NCBI GenBank assembly: GCA_963808775.1 | Contig: CAWEGR010000007.1 | Location: 310,001-374,000, forward strand | DNA length: 64,000 bases | From: JACVRW01 sp963808775 | Lineage (GTDB): Bacteria > Actinomycetota > Thermoleophilia > Solirubrobacterales > Thermoleophilaceae | Direction: 5' to 3' | Notes under the pieces: model-generated | Told to the model about the DNA's origin: nothing | The model's database searches: none | The model's input: the letters and a program-made list of their open reading frames with translations, nothing else | Program-made: the position numbers and the translations under genes | Shown here: in pieces, positions 53,147 to 62,562 of the stretch | How positions within the stretch are numbered: the first letter of the stretch is position 1 | How the letters are laid out: each line of letters starts with the position of its first letter

Positions 53147-55186
53147 CTAGCGCCGGACGGCGCCCGCGACGGCTTCGGCGGCCTCGAGGACAGCCTGGCG
53201 GGCGTCCTCCGGCGCGACGACCACGGCGTCGCCCGCCTCCTTCAGGATCTCCCGGGCGAGCCATTCGTGCGAGGCATAGCTGCGCTCGACGACCACCGCG
53301 CCGTCCGCCAGCTCCTCGAGCACGCGCCGGTCCTCGCGCGCCCAGCGGGCCCGCTCGGGCGAGATCCAGATGCGCGCGACGCTCGACGACGGCACCTCGC
53401 CCGTCGAGGGCCAGCCGTGCACGTCGGGCTCGACGCCCGGGCGCCGCTCGAACTCCTCGTCGAGCACCGTGGCCTCGCGGATCCGGTCGAGCCGGTACGA
53501 GCGCGTGGCGTCGCGCTCGAGGTCCCACGAGTGGACGTACCAGCCCTCCTGGCCGTTCAGCAGCTTGTACGGCTCGATCGTGCGCTCGGTGAACTCGTCC
53601 TCGTTCTCCTTGTAGTAGGAGATCTTGAGCAGCCGGTTGCGGGCGATCGCGCTCGACACGACGCGGGCGATCTCGGAGTCGTCGCCCTTCGCGGTCGTGA
53701 TCTGGAGGCCCTCCTCGGCGGGGTCCTGGCCGAGGGCGTCGACGATCTTTTGCCGGGCGCTGCCGAGCGAGCCCTCGGGCAGGTGCTCGCCGATCAGGTC
53801 GATGGCGGCCACGAGCGCCTTGGCCTCGAGCGGCAGGAGCCGCGCGGGCCGTGCGAAGTTGTCGCCGTAGGGCTCGGGGTCGACCTCGATCTGGTCGCCC
53901 TGGACCTCGGCGTAGAGCACGTACGAGCCGCCGCCGAAGTTCACGACGTTCAGCACGTCGATGTCCTGGCGCAGCTCCGTGTCGGTCACCTGCAGGTCCT
54001 CACAGAGCGGGGCCACGTCGAGCTTGCGGCCCTCGCGCGCCGCGTGGATGAGGATGCCGGCGAGAGTGACGAGGCGGGCGAAGCGCTCCGGGCGGATCGG
54101 CGACTCCTTGCCGTCGTCGTCGTCCTCCTCCTCGGCCGGCGCGCGCTTGCCGCGCTTCGGCTTCGCGAGATCGAAGCCGCCGGAGTGCCGCTCGATCACG
54201 AGCTCGAGGCGCTCGCGCGCCTCGGCGGCGAGCTCCTCGGGCGCCTCGATCTCGGCCTGGTCGCCGAGCCCGAGCACCCACGACAGCATCTGGCGCGAGT
54301 CGGCGTAGTCCGTCTCGAAGATGCTGCCCTCGTCGGAGCGGGTGAGCTCGCCCGCGTGGCCGAAGTGCCGCTCCGCGAGCCAGTCGACCCGGTTCGACAG
54401 CCGGATGCGGGCGCGGCCGGCCGTGTCGCCGAGCTGCCAGTCGGTCCTGGTCGCGTACACGCGCGGGTCGAAGTCCTCGCGCCTGTTGAAGTCGTGCTCG
54501 GCCTTCGACGAGTAGCCGACCTTGCCGCGGATGCGCGACACCCGGAACACGCGCACGTCGTCGCGCTCGTGGGACCAGCCGATCAGGTAGAACTGCCCGC
54601 CGCGGTAGAGCAGGTGGTAGGGGTCGACCTTGCGCTTGCCCTCGGCGTCGCGGCCGATCGTGTAGTAGTCGAACAGGATCGTCTTGCGCCGGAAGATCGC
54701 CGTCTCGATCTTGGACAGCCGCTGCGAGAGCTCGCGGCCGCCGGCGCCCGCCGTGACGGCGAGCGCGACGCTGCGCTGCTCCGGCGCGTCGAGCGGGCTC
54801 GGCATTCCGCGCGAGAGCTGCTGCAGGGCGAGCTTGAGCGGCTCGGCGTAGGCGAACTCGCCGTCGAGCAGCGTCAGGGAGGTGCCGAGCGCCGCCAGCT
54901 CCTTGTCCGTGAACTCGATCGCCGTGAGGTAGAAGTTCTCCGGCGGCAGCGAGTAGTTCTCGGCCTCGTAGAAGCCCTCGGCCGGCTTGTCGACCTTGAG
55001 GTGGATGCCGAGCGAGTCGAGCTCCGCGCGGTCGGCGTAGAAGCGGCGCGCGAACGCCTCGTCGTTCATCTGCGAATAGCCCTCGACGTCCTGCTTGATC
55101 TCGAGAGCCGTCACCGGACGCCGCTCCGCCATCAGGAACGAGATCAGGCTGAGCTGCCGTATGAGCTTCTCGGTGTCCTTGGCCAT
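53147..55186 (-). CDS. PafBC-type DNA-damage transcription regulator, fused PafB-PafC
   Basis: 679 residues with two full HTH-WYL-WCX units in tandem. Unit 1 starts EKLIRQLSLISFLMAERRPV and has the WYL segment DPYHLLYRGGQFYLIGW; unit 2 follows an acidic linker (EEEDDDDGKE) and has EPYKLLNGQEGWYVHSWDLE. In mycobacteria pafB and pafC are separate and control the main SOS-independent damage response; in some actinobacteria they are fused, as here. No proteasome genes adjoin. Confidence 0.88.
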   Translation of the reverse strand: MAKDTEKLIRQLSLISFLMAERRPVTALEIKQDVEGYSQMNDEAFARRFYADRAELDSLGIHLKVDKPAEGFYEAENYSLPPENFYLTAIEFTDKELAALGTSLTLLDGEFAYAEPLKLALQQLSRGMPSPLDAPEQRSVALAVTAGAGGRELSQRLSKIETAIFRRKTILFDYYTIGRDAEGKRKVDPYHLLYRGGQFYLIGWSHERDDVRVFRVSRIRGKVGYSSKAEHDFNRREDFDPRVYATRTDWQLGDTAGRARIRLSNRVDWLAERHFGHAGELTRSDEGSIFETDYADSRQMLSWVLGLGDQAEIEAPEELAAEARERLELVIERHSGGFDLAKPKRGKRAPAEEEDDDDGKESPIRPERFARLVTLAGILIHAAREGRKLDVAPLCEDLQVTDTELRQDIDVLNVVNFGGGSYVLYAEVQGDQIEVDPEPYGDNFARPARLLPLEAKALVAAIDLIGEHLPEGSLGSARQKIVDALGQDPAEEGLQITTAKGDDSEIARVVSSAIARNRLLKISYYKENEDEFTERTIEPYKLLNGQEGWYVHSWDLERDATRSYRLDRIREATVLDEEFERRPGVEPDVHGWPSTGEVPSSSVARIWISPERARWAREDRRVLEELADGAVVVERSYASHEWLAREILKEAGDAVVVAPEDARQAVLEAAEAVAGAVRR

Positions 55187-55273
55187 GGCCCCGCACAAAC
55201 ATAAGCGGGAAACCCGGAGAAGGCCGCCCCCGGCCCTGTTATCGAGCCGCTATTTGCGGTAGACCATCGCCCC

Positions 55274-55991
55274 ATGGCCTTCGACAAGCTCAAGAACTTC
55301 ATGAACGTCGACATCAAGGACGGCGTTCGAGGCCAGGCCCACGTGCAGTCCGTGAGCCAGCCGACCGAGTCGGGCACCTCCGGGAACTGCCGCATGTGGC
55401 TCGACGTCTACGTGGAGGGCTGGGAGCCATACCGGCTGAAGCATCACTGCATGGTCAAGATGACCAAGTGGCCCTCGCCCGGCGAGACCCTGCCGGTGAT
55501 GGTCGACAGGGAGAACAAGGAGCGCATCGACATCCTCTGGGACGAGGTCAAGACCGTCGACGAGCTCATGAGCGAGGGCACGCCTGGCCAGGTGAACGGT
55601 CAACATGGGCGAGCCGCAGGTGATCGACCTCTCCGGCGCCGGTGCCGCCGGCGGGATGCCAGGGATCCCTCCGGGCAGCATCCCGCCCGGGATGGAGGAG
55701 CAGGTGCGCCAGGCGATGGAGATGGCCCAGCAGATGATGGGCCAGATGGCGCAGATGCAGGGAAACCCGGTGCCGCCGGGCGTGCCGCCCACGCCGGGCG
55801 CCGTGCCGCCCCCGCCGCAGCCGCCTGCACCCCCGGGAGCGGACCCGCAGGTCGAGCAGCTCGCCGAGTCGACGGGCAACATGGTCCTCGACCGCATCGC
55901 CCAGCTCGAGCGGCTGGCGAAGCTGCGCGACGAGGGGGTCCTGACGGACAGCGAGTTCGAGGCCGAGAAGGCGAAGGTGCTCGGCGCGTAG
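55274..55991 (+). CDS. SHOCT-domain protein with Pro-rich linker (one frame break)
   Basis: About 238 residues. N-terminal 100 residues: a soluble beta domain (MAFDKLKNFMNV..., WLDVYVEGWEPYRLKHHCMV). Then Gly/Met/Gln-rich and Pro-rich linkers, and a C-terminal SHOCT helix pair (LERLAKLRDEGVLTDSEFEA). The frame breaks near 55598; removing one G joins QVN to VNMGEPQVIDL. A second, short protein starting at ATG 55605 is the alternative reading. Function unknown. Confidence 0.7.
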
Positions 55992-55994
55992 CCG

Positions 55995-57005
55995 CTAGGC
56001 GGCCTGCTCCGCGGCGTCCGGCCCCGCCTCGCGGCGGCCGAAGTACGCGGAGGCGGCGAGGCCCCGGTCCCAGTCGGACCAGGCGGCACCGTCGGCAAGC
56101 GACTTCTCGAGGCGGTCGAAGCTGCCGAGGTTGCCGCCGAGGTTGTCCAGGAAGTGGACGAGCGTCGCCTCGCGCGTGCACGGCACCACGGGACTTCCGT
56201 GCTCGAGCTTGCCGTGGTGGGACAGGATGATGTGCAGGATGCCCTCGGCGTCCGCCTCCGGGAACCCCTCGATCTCCTCGATCTCCCTGCGCACCCGGTA
56301 GTAGCCGAGCGGGATCTCTCCGAGCAGCTTGCCGACGTCGGTCAGCTCGATCGCCCCGCCCACGGAGGCGTAGGCGTCGATCTTGCCGATGTCGTGCAGC
56401 AGCGCGCCGGTCACCGCGAGGTCGCGGTCGATGCCGGGGAAGGTGGCGGCGAGGGCGCTCACGCCCTGCGCGACGGACAGCGAGTGCTCGAGCAGCCCGT
56501 GGCGGTAGGCCTGGTGGTAGTACTTCGCCGCCGGCGCCTCGCGGTAGACCCTGCCGGTCTCGCAGCGCGAGCCGATCAGCCGCGCGAGCAGCTCGCGCAG
56601 ATGCGGGCGCTGGATCGTCCCGACGAGGTGCTCGAGGTCCCCGGCCATCTGCTCGTAGGGGATGGGCGGGCACTCGTTCAGATCGCTCGGCTCGTACTCG
56701 CCCTCGTCGGCGGCGCGCAGCGCCCGCACCGTCAGCGTCGCTCCATAGCGCTCGTCGACGGTGAAGCGGCCGGTCACGCGCACGACCGAGCCGTTCGGGC
56801 AGAGCGGCGCGAGCTCTGCGACGCCGTCCCAGACGACCGCCTCGACGCTGCCGCTGAGGTCTCCGAGCTGCAGCTTCAGGAAGAGCTCCCCGTTGCGCTT
56901 CTGGCGCTGCGAGTGGCTGCGCACCATGAATACGGAGTCCACCTCCTGGCCGTTCGCCAGGTCCCGGACGAACAGCTTCGTGGGGATCAGGGAGGGCTGC
57001 TCCAT
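55995..57005 (-). CDS. OB-fold plus HD-domain 3'-5' exoribonuclease, YhaM-like
   Basis: 336 residues. Same order as the gene at 9882: OB fold (LFVRDLANGQEVDSVFMVRS onward), then HD with RHGLLEHSLSV, HDIGKID and ILSHHGKLEHGSP. It keeps the YhaM features more fully. Start ATG 57005 has TACCTT 10 nt upstream; a farther GTG was rejected. Ends 4 nt from the convergent SHOCT gene. Confidence 0.87.
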   Translation of the reverse strand: MEQPSLIPTKLFVRDLANGQEVDSVFMVRSHSQRQKRNGELFLKLQLGDLSGSVEAVVWDGVAELAPLCPNGSVVRVTGRFTVDERYGATLTVRALRAADEGEYEPSDLNECPPIPYEQMAGDLEHLVGTIQRPHLRELLARLIGSRCETGRVYREAPAAKYYHQAYRHGLLEHSLSVAQGVSALAATFPGIDRDLAVTGALLHDIGKIDAYASVGGAIELTDVGKLLGEIPLGYYRVRREIEEIEGFPEADAEGILHIILSHHGKLEHGSPVVPCTREATLVHFLDNLGGNLGSFDRLEKSLADGAAWSDWDRGLAASAYFGRREAGPDAAEQAA

Positions 57006-57054
57006 GGGGTCTCGCAAGGTAGAACGGGTCTCGGACGGGATAGCCTGCACAGGG

Positions 57055-57084
57055 ATGAAGTCGCCCCCCGGCGGGAGTTCCTGA
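57055..57084 (+). other. Possible leaderless upstream mini-ORF of the SDR gene
   Basis: TAGCCT (57041-57046) lies 8 nt before an ATG that opens a nine-codon frame (MKSPPGGSS) ending TGA at 57082-57084, one base before the SDR ATG. The SDR ribosome binding site GGCGGGAG lies inside the mini-ORF. Its translation could couple to the SDR gene. It may also be chance. Confidence 0.35.
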
Positions 57085-57085
57085 C

Positions 57086-57763
57086 ATGGCGGTCCTGGTC
57101 GCGGGCGGCACGGGGGCGCTCGGCTCAGCCGTCGTTCGGGAGCTGATCGAGTCGGGTTATGAGTGCGCGGTCACCTGGATAGTCGAGCGCGAGCGCGAGA
57201 GGGCGGAGTCGGATTTCGGGAACAGCGCCGCGCTGATCGAGGCCGACCTGCTCGACACCGCGGGCGCCGCGGCGGCGGTCGAGGCGGTCGAGGACCTCGA
57301 GGCTGTCGTGAACCTCGTCGGTGGCTACGCGAGCACCGGCCTGGTGCACGAGTCGGACCCGGACGAGTTCTTCCGCCTCGTCCAGCTCAACCTCGCCCCC
57401 GCCTACAACCTCGCGCGCGCGGCGATGCCGCGGCTCGTCGAGCGCGGCGGCGGATCGTTCGTGGGGGTTTCGGCGCGGCCGGCGCTGCGGCCGTTCGCGG
57501 GCGCGGCCGGGTACATCACCGGCAAGGCCGCGGTGCTCGCCTTCATCCAGGCCCTCGACGCCGAGTACGCGCGCGACGGCGTGCGCTCGAACGCGATCCT
57601 GCCGAGCGTGATCGACACGCCGGCGAACCGCGAGTCGCAGCCGGACGCCGACCATTCGAAGTGGGTCGCGCCGGCGGAGATCGCGAAGGTCGTGCGCTTC
57701 CTCGTCTCGGACGACTCGGCGCCGACGAGCGGCGCGGCCGTGCCCGTCTACGGCCGAGCCTGA
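57086..57763 (+). CDS. Short-chain dehydrogenase/reductase
   Basis: 225 residues. Rossmann motif VAGGTGALGSAVV (4-16), NLVGGYAS, the catalytic YxxxK as GYITGKAAV, and LPSVIDTPANR. Substrate unknown. The 3' end overlaps the convergent EcsC gene by 16 nt. Confidence 0.85.
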   Translation: MAVLVAGGTGALGSAVVRELIESGYECAVTWIVERERERAESDFGNSAALIEADLLDTAGAAAAVEAVEDLEAVVNLVGGYASTGLVHESDPDEFFRLVQLNLAPAYNLARAAMPRLVERGGGSFVGVSARPALRPFAGAAGYITGKAAVLAFIQALDAEYARDGVRSNAILPSVIDTPANRESQPDADHSKWVAPAEIAKVVRFLVSDDSAPTSGAAVPVYGRA

Positions 57764-58422
57764 TCGCCGCCGTAGTAGCGCAGCGCCAGCTTGCCGATGT
57801 GCTTGGTCGCAGCCGAGTTCTGCAGCGCGCCGAGGGGCGCGCCGATCAGCGGGATGTAGCGGCCGGCGTAGCGCCGCGCGAGTCGCTTGGCGAGGTACTT
57901 GGCGAGCCGCATGTGGAGGCGCTCGGTGGTGCGGTGCGACAGCGCCCGCTCGACCATCGCGATCGCCATCCGCTTGCCCACGCCGTCGAGCGCGGCGCGC
58001 GCCTCGGCCGGCGAGTCGTAGAGGCCCTGGATCGCGAGCAGCTCCGCCGGCCGCATCGGGTGGCGGGGGTCATAGCCGTGGGCGGCGGCGATGTAGAAGA
58101 TCATGCGGCTCTGGATCCAGAGCAGGGCCACGATGTCGGGCGCGACGGTGAACACGCCGCCCAGGCCGAGCGCGCCGCCCTCGATCCGCGCCAGCCGAAC
58201 GTGCTTCCGGTAGGCGATCTTCGCGAGCCGCTCGGGCGTGTGGCCCGGCCCGGCGATGCGCACCCACTCCTCGGCCTGCGGCCCGAAGCGCTCGAGCGCG
58301 AACAGCGCGATGTACTCGGGAGCGCGATCGGGCTCCTCGAGTATCCGGTCCCAGAGGCGGTCCGGCGGGCGGCCGATGTGCTGGATGTGCTCGTCGCCGA
58401 CCTCTGTAGCGTTTGCGCTCAC
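57748..58422 (-). CDS. EcsC-family membrane-associated protein
   Basis: 224 residues with the EcsC core GGALGLGGVFTVAPDIVALL and MIFYIAAAHGYDP (two membrane-associated helices). Family function is unclear; in Bacillus EcsC lies with an ABC exporter. GTG 58422 has TACCTT 7 nt upstream, overlapping the start region of the divergent ferritin-like gene. Confidence 0.8.
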   Translation of the reverse strand: MSANATEVGDEHIQHIGRPPDRLWDRILEEPDRAPEYIALFALERFGPQAEEWVRIAGPGHTPERLAKIAYRKHVRLARIEGGALGLGGVFTVAPDIVALLWIQSRMIFYIAAAHGYDPRHPMRPAELLAIQGLYDSPAEARAALDGVGKRMAIAMVERALSHRTTERLHMRLAKYLAKRLARRYAGRYIPLIGAPLGALQNSAATKHIGKLALRYYGGDQARP

Positions 58423-58445
58423 CGATCCAAAGGTAGGAGAGAGCC

Positions 58446-58958
58446 ATGGCTACCGAGACGACAGCTCGCTACGGAATCCTCAGCGACGAGATGCAGGCAG
58501 AGCGCGACGAGCTGATCGGGATGCTCCACAAGGCGTACTGGATGGAGATGGAGACGGTCATGAGCTACGTGGCCAACTCGATCAATCCCGACGGCGTCCG
58601 CGCGCAGGAGATCATCGAATCCCTGGACGAGGACATTCAGGAGGAGCTCGGCCACGCGCGCCAGTTCGGGGCGCGGATCAAGGAGCTCTACGGGGTCGTC
58701 CCGGGCTCGCTCGACTTCCAGGCCGAGCAGAGCTATCTGCAGCCGCCGCAGGAGCAGACCGACATCGTGCACGTGATCAAGGGCGTGATCGAGGCCGAGT
58801 CCGGCGCGATCGAGCACTACAACCGCATCATCGAGTTCTGCGAGGGCAAGGACCCGGTGACGCAGGACATGGTGATCGCGATCCTCCGCGACGAGGAGGG
58901 CCATCGCCGCCTGTTCGAGGGCTTCCTGCGCGAGTACAAGGCGGAGGGCCTGGCCTAG
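58446..58958 (+). CDS. Ferritin-like di-iron protein
   Basis: 170 residues, four-helix bundle. Di-iron ligands: Glu in EMETVMSYV, EELGHARQF, Glu in IEAESGAIEHY and DEEGHRRLF. Close to bacterioferritin/DPS-like and rubrerythrin-like proteins but without a rubredoxin domain. Probably iron storage or peroxide detoxification. The ATG has GGAGAG upstream and TAGGAG sharing bases with the EcsC -10. Confidence 0.85.
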   Translation: MATETTARYGILSDEMQAERDELIGMLHKAYWMEMETVMSYVANSINPDGVRAQEIIESLDEDIQEELGHARQFGARIKELYGVVPGSLDFQAEQSYLQPPQEQTDIVHVIKGVIEAESGAIEHYNRIIEFCEGKDPVTQDMVIAILRDEEGHRRLFEGFLREYKAEGLA

Positions 58959-58970
58959 AAACCCCGGAGG

Positions 58971-59852
58971 ATGGCGTGGCGGCTGGCGCGAAGCCAGCAC
59001 GACGTGCTCGCGCACGATCAGCTTCGCGCGCTCGGTTACTCGGCGGAGGCGATCCGGCACGGGTGGCGAGCGGCCGCCTGCACCGGAGGTACCGCGGGGT
59101 CTACGCGGTCGGCCGGCCCGGTCTCACTCGCACGGCGCTTGATGGCAGCGGTGCTCGCGTCGGGACCGGGCGCCTCGCTCAGCCACCAATCGGCCGCCGA
59201 GCTGCACGGCATCCGGCCCCGGTGGGCCGGGCCGGTGCACGTCACGGTGCCGGTGGGTGGACGGCACGCGCCGGGCGGGATCGTGCTGCACCGGCGCGCG
59301 CTCCGCGAGAGGATCTGAGCGAGTGCGACGGCATCCCGGTCACGGCCGGTGCTCACCCTCGTCGACCTCGCGACCATGCTGGACCGCGCTGCCCTCACCG
59401 CTGCTGTAAACGAAGCGGACCGGCTCGGCCTTCTCGACCCCGAGGCGCTCCGAGAGGCACTCGAGGAACACCGCGGCCGCCGGGGTGTCCGCAGGCTGCG
59501 CGAACTGCTCGACCGCGAGACCTTCGTACTGACGGACAGCGAGCTGGAGCGAATGCTCGTGCCAATCGCACTGCGGGCGGGGCTCGGGAAGCCGGAGAGC
59601 CAGGTCTGGTTGAACGGGTTCCGGGTCGACTTCGTCTGGCCGGAGCTGCGCCTTGTGGTCGAGACGGACGGCCTGACCTATCACCGGACGCCCGCCCAGC
59701 AGGCCCGTGATCGCGTTCGCGACCAGGCGCATGTGGCGTCCGGTTGGACGGTCCTGCGCTTCACCCACGCCCAGGTGAGGTTCGACCCGGGCCATGTCGA
59801 AGCCACGCTGCGGGCGATACTCCATCGCCGTGAAGGAGCTGCTGGCCCGTGA
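58971..59852 (+). pseudogene. AbiEi-like plus DUF559 endonuclease-domain protein, broken by several frame changes
   Basis: Reading across breaks near 59078, 59125, 59300 and 59340 gives about 290 residues. The N-terminus (LARSQHDVLAHDQLRALGYS, then a HRRYRGVYAVGRPGL segment in another frame) is the winged-helix start of AbiEi-type antitoxins. The end, LNGFRVDFVWPELRLVVETD, is a DUF559 Vsr-like nuclease fold with the Asp-Glu pair. Such proteins are common and of unsettled function in actinobacteria. Four breaks in 290 codons is higher than elsewhere, so true decay is possible. Confidence 0.6.
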
Positions 59853-61055
59853 GGAGGCGCTCTTCCTCGAGCGCACGCCCGCGTCGCGGGCGCTGTTCGA
59901 GCGCGCGAGCGGCGTGCTCGCGGGCGGGGTCGCGAGCTCGTTCCAGGCGCTCGATCCCCACCCGCTCTACTTCACGCGCGGGGAGGGCAGCCGCGTCTGG
60001 GACGTCGACGGCAACGAGTACCTCGACTTCCACAACGGCTTCAGCGCCATGGTGCAGGGCCACGCGCACCCGGCCATCACGGAGGCCGTGGCGCGCCGCG
60101 CGCGCGACGGCACGCACTTCGGCGCCACCACGGAGGACGCCGTCACGGTCGCCGAGGAGCTGCGGAACCGCTTCGGGCTCGATCGCTGGCGCTTCACGAA
60201 CAGCGGCACGGAATCGACGATGGAGGCGATCCGGATCGCCCGCGCCGCCACCGGCCGCGACGCGATCGTGGTGGCGGAGGGCGTCTACCACGGCCACCAC
60301 GACGGAGTGCTGCCGCCGGGACCGGGGATCCCGAGCGCAGACGAGCGACCTCACCATCCGTGTCCCCTTCAATGCTGTCGTTGAACTACAGGCAGCAATG
60401 AGGGAAACGCGACCGGCGGCCGTCCTGCTCGAGCCGCTCCGCACCAACGCGGGCTTGGTCCCGCCGGAACCGGGCTATCTCGAAGCCGTGCGCGGCGCTG
60501 TGCACGGAGCGGGGCGTGATCCTCATCTTCGACGAGGTGAAGACCGGCCTCACCATCGCCGCGGGAGGCGCCACCGAGCGCTTCGGCGTGCAGCCGGACA
60601 TGGTCGCGCTCGCCAAGGCGCTCGGGGCGGGGCTGCCGAGCGGCGCCGTGGGCATGACGGCCGAGCTGGGGGAGCGCGTGGCGAGCGGCGCCCCTCCGCT
60701 GATGGGCACCTTCAACGGCAACCCGCTCGGCATGGCCGCCGCCCGGGCGAGCCTCGAGCACGTGCTCACCGCGGCCGCCTACGGGCGCCTCGAGGAGCTC
60801 GGCGAGCGCATGCGAGCGGGCGTGGGCGAGGGCGCCGTGGCGGTCGGCTCGAAGGGCTGCGTCCAGCGCGGCGCGCCGGACGCCGAGCGCTCGCGCCTGA
60901 TCTGGCTCTGGCTCGCCAACCGCGGCATCCTCACGACCGCCCGCCGCGAGCAGGAGTGGAACGTGACGGTGGCCCACGACGAGGCCGCCGCGGACGCCTA
61001 CATCGAGACGTTCGCCGAGCTCAGCCGACGATGGTCCGGCTCTGCTCCCGCATGA
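59830..61055 (+). CDS. Class III aminotransferase, glutamate-1-semialdehyde aminomutase-like (two frame breaks)
   Basis: About 409 residues. LALREEALF-like start, then YFTRGEGSRVWDVDGNEYLDF, GHAHPAI, NSGTESTMEAIR, and the PLP Lys in VALAKALGAG with FDEVKTGLT. Breaks near 60335 and 60505 are single bases. It lies beside an aldehyde dehydrogenase and a peptide importer, which suggests amino-acid use and not haem synthesis; no hem genes are near. GTG 59830 has GATACT 8 nt upstream. The end overlaps the aldehyde dehydrogenase gene by 35 nt. Confidence 0.8.
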
Positions 61056-62562
61056 ACTGCGGCAGGTACCAGGTCCCGAGCCCGCCCTTGCCCGTCGTGC
61101 CGCTCGACTTCCAGCCGCAGAAGGTCTGCGTGCCCGGCCACGCGCCCGTGGTGGCGCCGGCGCGCCTGTTCACGTAGACGACCCCGGCCTCGATCTCGGC
61201 GAGGAAGCGCTCCTTGTCGGCGTCCTCGCCGGTGAAGATCCCGGCGGTCAGCCCGTACACCGGTGCGTTGGCCTCCGCGAGCGCCTCGTCGAGAGAGCTC
61301 ACGCGCGTGACGGCCACGAACGGGAGGAAGAGCTCGTCGCGCTCGAGCGAGTGCCCGCGCGGCAGGTCCGCGACGACCGTCGGCTCGACGTAGTGCCCCG
61401 GCAGCTCCGGCCGCCCGCCGCCTCCCGCCACGCGGCCCTCGCGCGCGGCGGCCGCCACGGCCGCCTCGTAGCGCGCCACGCCGGCCTCGTTGATCACCGG
61501 CCCCACGAACATGTCGCGCTCGATCGGGTCGCCAACGGCGAGGCCGGCGGCGAACGCGGCCAGGCGCTCGACGAACTCGTCGTGCACGGGGTCGGCCACG
61601 ATCGCGCGGGAGCACGCGCTGCACTTCTGGCCGGACAGCCCGTAGGCGGAGCGGCCGACCCCCTCGGCGGCGGCCTCCACGTCGGCGCTCGCCATCACGA
61701 TCGCCGGGTTCTTGCCGCCCATCTCCGTGAGCGCCGGCCGGGCGAACGGCCCGTCGTGCATGCGGCGCACGATCGCGCGGCCGACCTCCGCCGACCCGGT
61801 GAAGGCGACCCCGTCGACGTCCGCGTCCACGAGCGCGCGACCCGTCTCGGGCCCGCCCTGCACGAGGTTGAAGACGCCCTCCGGGAGACCCGCCGCCCGG
61901 GCGATCTCTCCGAGGATCCCGCCGCTCCAGGGCGCCTCCTCGCTCGGCTTGTAGACGACGGTGTTGCCGGCGATCAGCGCCGCGCTCGCCATCCCGATCG
62001 AGAGCGCGACGGGGAAGTTGAACGGCGAGATCACCGCGAAGACGCCGAACGGGCGGAGCACGTCGAGGTTGCGCTCGCCCTCCACGTAGCTCGACAGCGG
62101 CTTCGTGTAGCCGTCGTTCTCCTCCATGTGGTCGGCGTAGGCGGTGATCAGGTCGATCGCCTCCTGCACCTCGAGGATCGCCTCGGTGCGCGACTTGCCC
62201 GTCTCGGCGCTGACCACGCCCGACAGCTCCATGTGACGCTCCGAGATGCCGTCCGCAACCCGCCGCAGCAGCGCGCAGCGCTCGGCGTAGGGCGTGGCCG
62301 CCCAACCCGGCGCCGCGGCGCGCGCGGCGGCCACCGCCCGCGCGACCTGCTCCGCCGGCGCCGCATGCGCGCGGCTGACCACGTTGTCCGTGTGCGCCGG
62401 GTCGCGGCGCTCGAAGAGCTCGCCCTCGCGGACCTCCGCGCCGGCGATCAGGTGCGGCAGCGGCTCCGCCGCGCCCGCCCGCGCGGCCTCGAGGGCGGCC
62501 TCGAACGCGGCGTCGGTCTCGGCCCCGAGATCTCCGCTCGTGTACGTCAGTCGCGTGCTCAT
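61021..62562 (-). CDS. Aldehyde dehydrogenase, P5C-dehydrogenase-like
   Basis: 513 residues. NAD-dependent oxidation of an aldehyde to an acid. FGVFAVISPFNFPVAL, FTGSAEVGRAI, catalytic Glu in LTEMGGKNPAIV and catalytic Cys in GQKCSACSRAIV. The last motif is typical of 1-pyrroline-5-carboxylate (glutamate semialdehyde) dehydrogenases. ATG overlaps the ABC ATPase stop (ATGA), so it is co-transcribed with the importer. Confidence 0.9.
   Translation of the reverse strand: MSTRLTYTSGDLGAETDAAFEAALEAARAGAAEPLPHLIAGAEVREGELFERRDPAHTDNVVSRAHAAPAEQVARAVAAARAAAPGWAATPYAERCALLRRVADGISERHMELSGVVSAETGKSRTEAILEVQEAIDLITAYADHMEENDGYTKPLSSYVEGERNLDVLRPFGVFAVISPFNFPVALSIGMASAALIAGNTVVYKPSEEAPWSGGILGEIARAAGLPEGVFNLVQGGPETGRALVDADVDGVAFTGSAEVGRAIVRRMHDGPFARPALTEMGGKNPAIVMASADVEAAAEGVGRSAYGLSGQKCSACSRAIVADPVHDEFVERLAAFAAGLAVGDPIERDMFVGPVINEAGVARYEAAVAAAAREGRVAGGGGRPELPGHYVEPTVVADLPRGHSLERDELFLPFVAVTRVSSLDEALAEANAPVYGLTAGIFTGEDADKERFLAEIEAGVVYVNRRAGATTGAWPGTQTFCGWKSSGTTGKGGLGTWYLPQFMREQSRTIVG

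Noticed and set aside
58971..59852. Defence or toxin-antitoxin system around the AbiEi-like gene
   Set aside because: No partner nucleotidyltransferase or toxin gene adjoins. AbiEi-like plus DUF559 proteins occur as single genes in many actinobacteria. The gene is also broken several times here.
59830..61055. hemL for haem synthesis
   Set aside because: The motifs fit the wider class III aminotransferase group, but no hem genes adjoin and the surroundings suggest amino-acid breakdown, so no gene symbol was given.
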